Origin: Burkholderia vietnamiensis LMG 10929
GTDB lineage: Bacteria; Pseudomonadota; Gammaproteobacteria; Burkholderiales; Burkholderiaceae
Assembly: GCF_000959445.1 (NCBI RefSeq)
Contig: NZ_CP009630.1
Location: 310,001 to 374,000, forward strand
Length of the DNA stretch: 64,000 nucleotides
Direction: 5' to 3'
The notes under the pieces were generated by a model. The model saw only the letters and a program-made list of their open reading frames with translations. It did no database searches and was not told the origin of the DNA. Position 1 is the first letter of the stretch; every line of letters begins with the position of its first letter. The translations under genes and the position numbers were made by a program. Positions 62,248 through 64,000 of this stretch are shown piece after piece.

Positions 62248-63219
62248 GTGACATTCGACGCAAACGACGTGGTCCGGCGCCTCGGTGCGCGGCTGAAGAT
62301 GCGGCATCTGATGCTGTTGCTGCAGATCCAGCAGCACGGCTCGCTGACGCGCGTGGCGGAGCACATGGCCAGCAGCCAGCCGGCCGTGACCAACGCGCTG
62401 TCCGAGCTGGAGAGCATGTTCGGCACGCCGCTGTTCGAGCGCTCGTCGCGCGGGATGCGGCCGACCGCGCTCGGCGCGGTCGTGCTGGAGCGCGCGAAGG
62501 CGATGCTGAAGGACCTCGAGCATCTGGCCCGCGAAATGGAGGCGGTGGCGGCCGGCCATGCGGCCCACCTGCACATCGGCGTGATCCCGTTCATTTCGGG
62601 CCAGATGCTGTCCGCGGCGCTCAAGCGGCTGCAGGCGGGGATGGAGCGGCGTCTGACCGTGACGATCCACGAGGGCACCAGCGACCAGTTGCTGCTGCAG
62701 CTGAAGGATCACAGCGTCGATCTGGTGATCGGCCGCGCGTCGTCGGCGATCGATCTCGGGCAGGTGTCGTTCGAAGTGCTGTATCAGCAGCAGCCGCGGA
62801 TGATCGCGAGCCGGCGTCTCGCCGCGAAGCTGGCCCGCATGCCGCTCGACTGGGAGAAGCTGCGCGCGCTCGACTGGATTCTCGGCGCGCCGCACACGCC
62901 GATGCGCGAGCAGGTGACCGACCTGTTCCTGTCGGCCGGCATCGCGCCGCCGGTGCCGATCGTCGAGAGCTACTCGTCGAAGCTGATCGGCGAAATGATC
63001 GCGTCGAGCGACGATGCGGTGTCGATCGTGCCGGCCGATATCGCCGAGGAAATGGTGCGCATCGCGGGCGTCGCGATCGTGCCTTACTCGCTGGTCTGGA
63101 CGCTGCCGCCGATCGCGCTGTTCACGCGCGCGGCCGAACCGCATGCGCCGACGCGCGATCTGCTGGTCGACGCGCTGCGCGCCATCTGCCGCGAAACCTA
63201 CGTCGACGTACGGCGCTGA
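62248..63219 (+). CDS. LysR-type regulator, CbbR/GbpR-like
   Basis: A 323-residue LysR protein from a GTG at 62248; the start is not firmly fixed because no good Shine-Dalgarno precedes it. HTH: LKMRHLMLLLQIQQHGSLTR and EHMASSQPAVTNALSELE, the pattern of the GbpR/PcaQ/GalB subgroup. Effector domain: IGVIPFISGQMLSAAL, VIGRASSAIDLGQVSF. It is placed between maeB (divergent) and a choline-binding protein gene (downstream, same strand), and could regulate either. No direct evidence. Confidence 0.9.
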   Translation: MTFDANDVVRRLGARLKMRHLMLLLQIQQHGSLTRVAEHMASSQPAVTNALSELESMFGTPLFERSSRGMRPTALGAVVLERAKAMLKDLEHLAREMEAVAAGHAAHLHIGVIPFISGQMLSAALKRLQAGMERRLTVTIHEGTSDQLLLQLKDHSVDLVIGRASSAIDLGQVSFEVLYQQQPRMIASRRLAAKLARMPLDWEKLRALDWILGAPHTPMREQVTDLFLSAGIAPPVPIVESYSSKLIGEMIASSDDAVSIVPADIAEEMVRIAGVAIVPYSLVWTLPPIALFTRAAEPHAPTRDLLVDALRAICRETYVDVRR

Positions 63220-63483
63220 CGCGTCGCCGTTGCGGCGCCTCCGCGTCACCGTCCCGACGCCGCATCCGGACAACCGCCCGCCCGCCGCGATCGCCGTAAA
63301 ACCCCCGCCGCACAAGCCGCTGCGCGCGCGTAGTGGTTTCCACTCATAGTCGCAAACAGTCAAGAACAGGTCGCCGGCGGTCGCCTTGCGGGCAATATGG
63401 CCCGTTACTTTTACTCCCACGATGCAGGCCGGGACGCACTTCCGCGAACCCGTCGGACATCGGTCCAACCGGGAGAGAAGACC

Positions 63484-64000
63484 ATGAAGTCGACAAAGAT
63501 CGCCGCGTTCGCCGCGGCCGTGCTGGCGACCGGCGCATGCGCGACTGCCGCGCAGGCCGAGACGGAGGCGGCGAGCTGCCGCAACGTCCGCTTCGCCGAC
63601 ATCGGCTGGACCGACATCACGTCCACCACGGCGCTCGCGTCGACGGTGTTCGAAGGGCTCGGCTACAAGCCCACGACGACGATCGCGTCGGTGCCGATCT
63701 CGTTCGCCGGCCTGAAGAGCAAGCAGCTCGACGTGTCGCTCGGCTACTGGTGGCCGGTGCAGCAGAAGCAGCTGCAGCCGTTCCTCGACAGCAAGTCGAT
63801 CAACGTGGTCGAGCCGCCGAACCTGTCGGGCGCGAAGGCGACGCTCGCGGTGCCGAGCTACGAATACCAGGCCGGCCTGAAGACCTTCGACGACATCGCC
63901 AAGCATCGCGCGGAGCTCGACGGCAAGATCTACGGGATCGAGCCGGGCAGCAGCGCGAACGCGACGATCCAGAAGATGATCGACACGAACCAGTACGGCC
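63484..64000 (+). CDS. Choline ABC substrate-binding protein (ChoX/CbcX-type), copy 2, truncated by the window
   Basis: The first 172 residues are visible. Signal peptide ending AQAE, then SCRNVRFADIGWTDITSTTA, LDVSLGYWWPVQQKQ, NLSGAKATLAVPSYEYQ and IYGIEPGSSANATIQKMI. The choline-box Trp residues are present and the order is the same as in the protein at 46128, but the aromatic GYWWP differs from GNWMP there. The permease and ATPase genes (cbcWV-like) may lie just beyond the edge. The ribosome site is GGGAGAGAAG. Confidence 0.92.
   Translation, partial: MKSTKIAAFAAAVLATGACATAAQAETEAASCRNVRFADIGWTDITSTTALASTVFEGLGYKPTTTIASVPISFAGLKSKQLDVSLGYWWPVQQKQLQPFLDSKSINVVEPPNLSGAKATLAVPSYEYQAGLKTFDDIAKHRAELDGKIYGIEPGSSANATIQKMIDTNQYG

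Noticed and set aside
1..64000. CRISPR arrays, prophage, tRNA/rRNA genes, integrase or attachment sites
   Set aside because: No spaced repeat arrays, phage structural genes, cloverleaf sequences or recombinase genes were seen; the only mobile element is the ISL3 copy.

Overview
The window is GC-rich (roughly two thirds G+C) and densely coded. Its gene content looks like a secondary replicon of a Burkholderia, most likely of the B. cepacia complex. The clues are DUF2957 lipoproteins, a GbdR/betaine catabolism block with its own ETF pair, many LysR and GATase-AraC regulators, a Porin_4 porin and an ISL3 element. The species call is inference from gene families; there are no rRNA or tRNA genes to anchor it.

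Layout. 1-7.7 kb holds miscellaneous accessory and housekeeping genes: a partial HTH regulator divergent from an unrecognised 301-aa protein, a secreted esterase, a DinB-fold protein under a 51-bp palindrome, a YCII protein, an orphan hybrid histidine kinase and a di-iron-type MBL-fold protein. 7.8-9.6 kb is a two-gene ABC-2 exporter. 10.4-14.9 kb is an envelope cluster of two paralogous DUF2957 lipoproteins, an OmpW-like barrel and a PraB-like secreted protein. 16.3-21.6 kb is betIBA (choline to glycine betaine) and a glutathione-independent formaldehyde dehydrogenase. 21.7-26.3 kb holds an Nramp-related transporter, poorly conserved ORFs and a complete ISL3 insertion sequence. 26.3-43.2 kb is the glycine betaine catabolic block: gbdR, divergent glyA, a dipeptidase-like protein, a DUF5943-type protein, dgcA, dgcB, etfA, etfB, gbcA, gbcB, a betaine-binding protein, an APC permease and purU. 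43.4-48.5 kb is a choline-O-sulfate module (LysR regulator, betC, choline-binding protein, porin). 48.7-50.4 kb holds an MFS transporter and a YbjQ protein. 50.5-56.3 kb is a three-subunit amino-acid/opine-type dehydrogenase locus with an OccR/NocR-like LysR, a basic-amino-acid-type binding protein and a GATase-AraC regulator. 56.4-62.1 kb contains an AraC relic, an SDR/LysR pair, a class V aminotransferase and a malic enzyme. The right edge has a LysR gene and a truncated second choline-binding protein.

How it works together. Choline-O-sulfate is hydrolysed by BetC. Choline is oxidised by BetA and BetB to glycine betaine. GbcAB removes the first methyl group to give dimethylglycine, releasing formaldehyde. 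DgcAB with the dedicated ETF gives sarcosine. FdhA, GlyA and PurU deal with formaldehyde, glycine/serine and one-carbon folate. Sarcosine oxidase genes are not in the window, so the sarcosine-to-glycine step must be encoded elsewhere. Three OpuAC-type binding proteins are present without any ABC ATPase or permease in view.

The most interesting observations are: the ISL3 copy sitting in the U-tract of the gbdR terminator and regenerating it by target duplication; the 51-bp palindrome over the dinB promoter; the substituted Fe-S ligand in DgcA; the tandem DUF2957/OmpW/PraB envelope cluster; the candidate opine-oxidase locus; a 53-bp tandem repeat between the betaine-binding protein and permease genes; and a 120-bp fossil of an AraC regulator.
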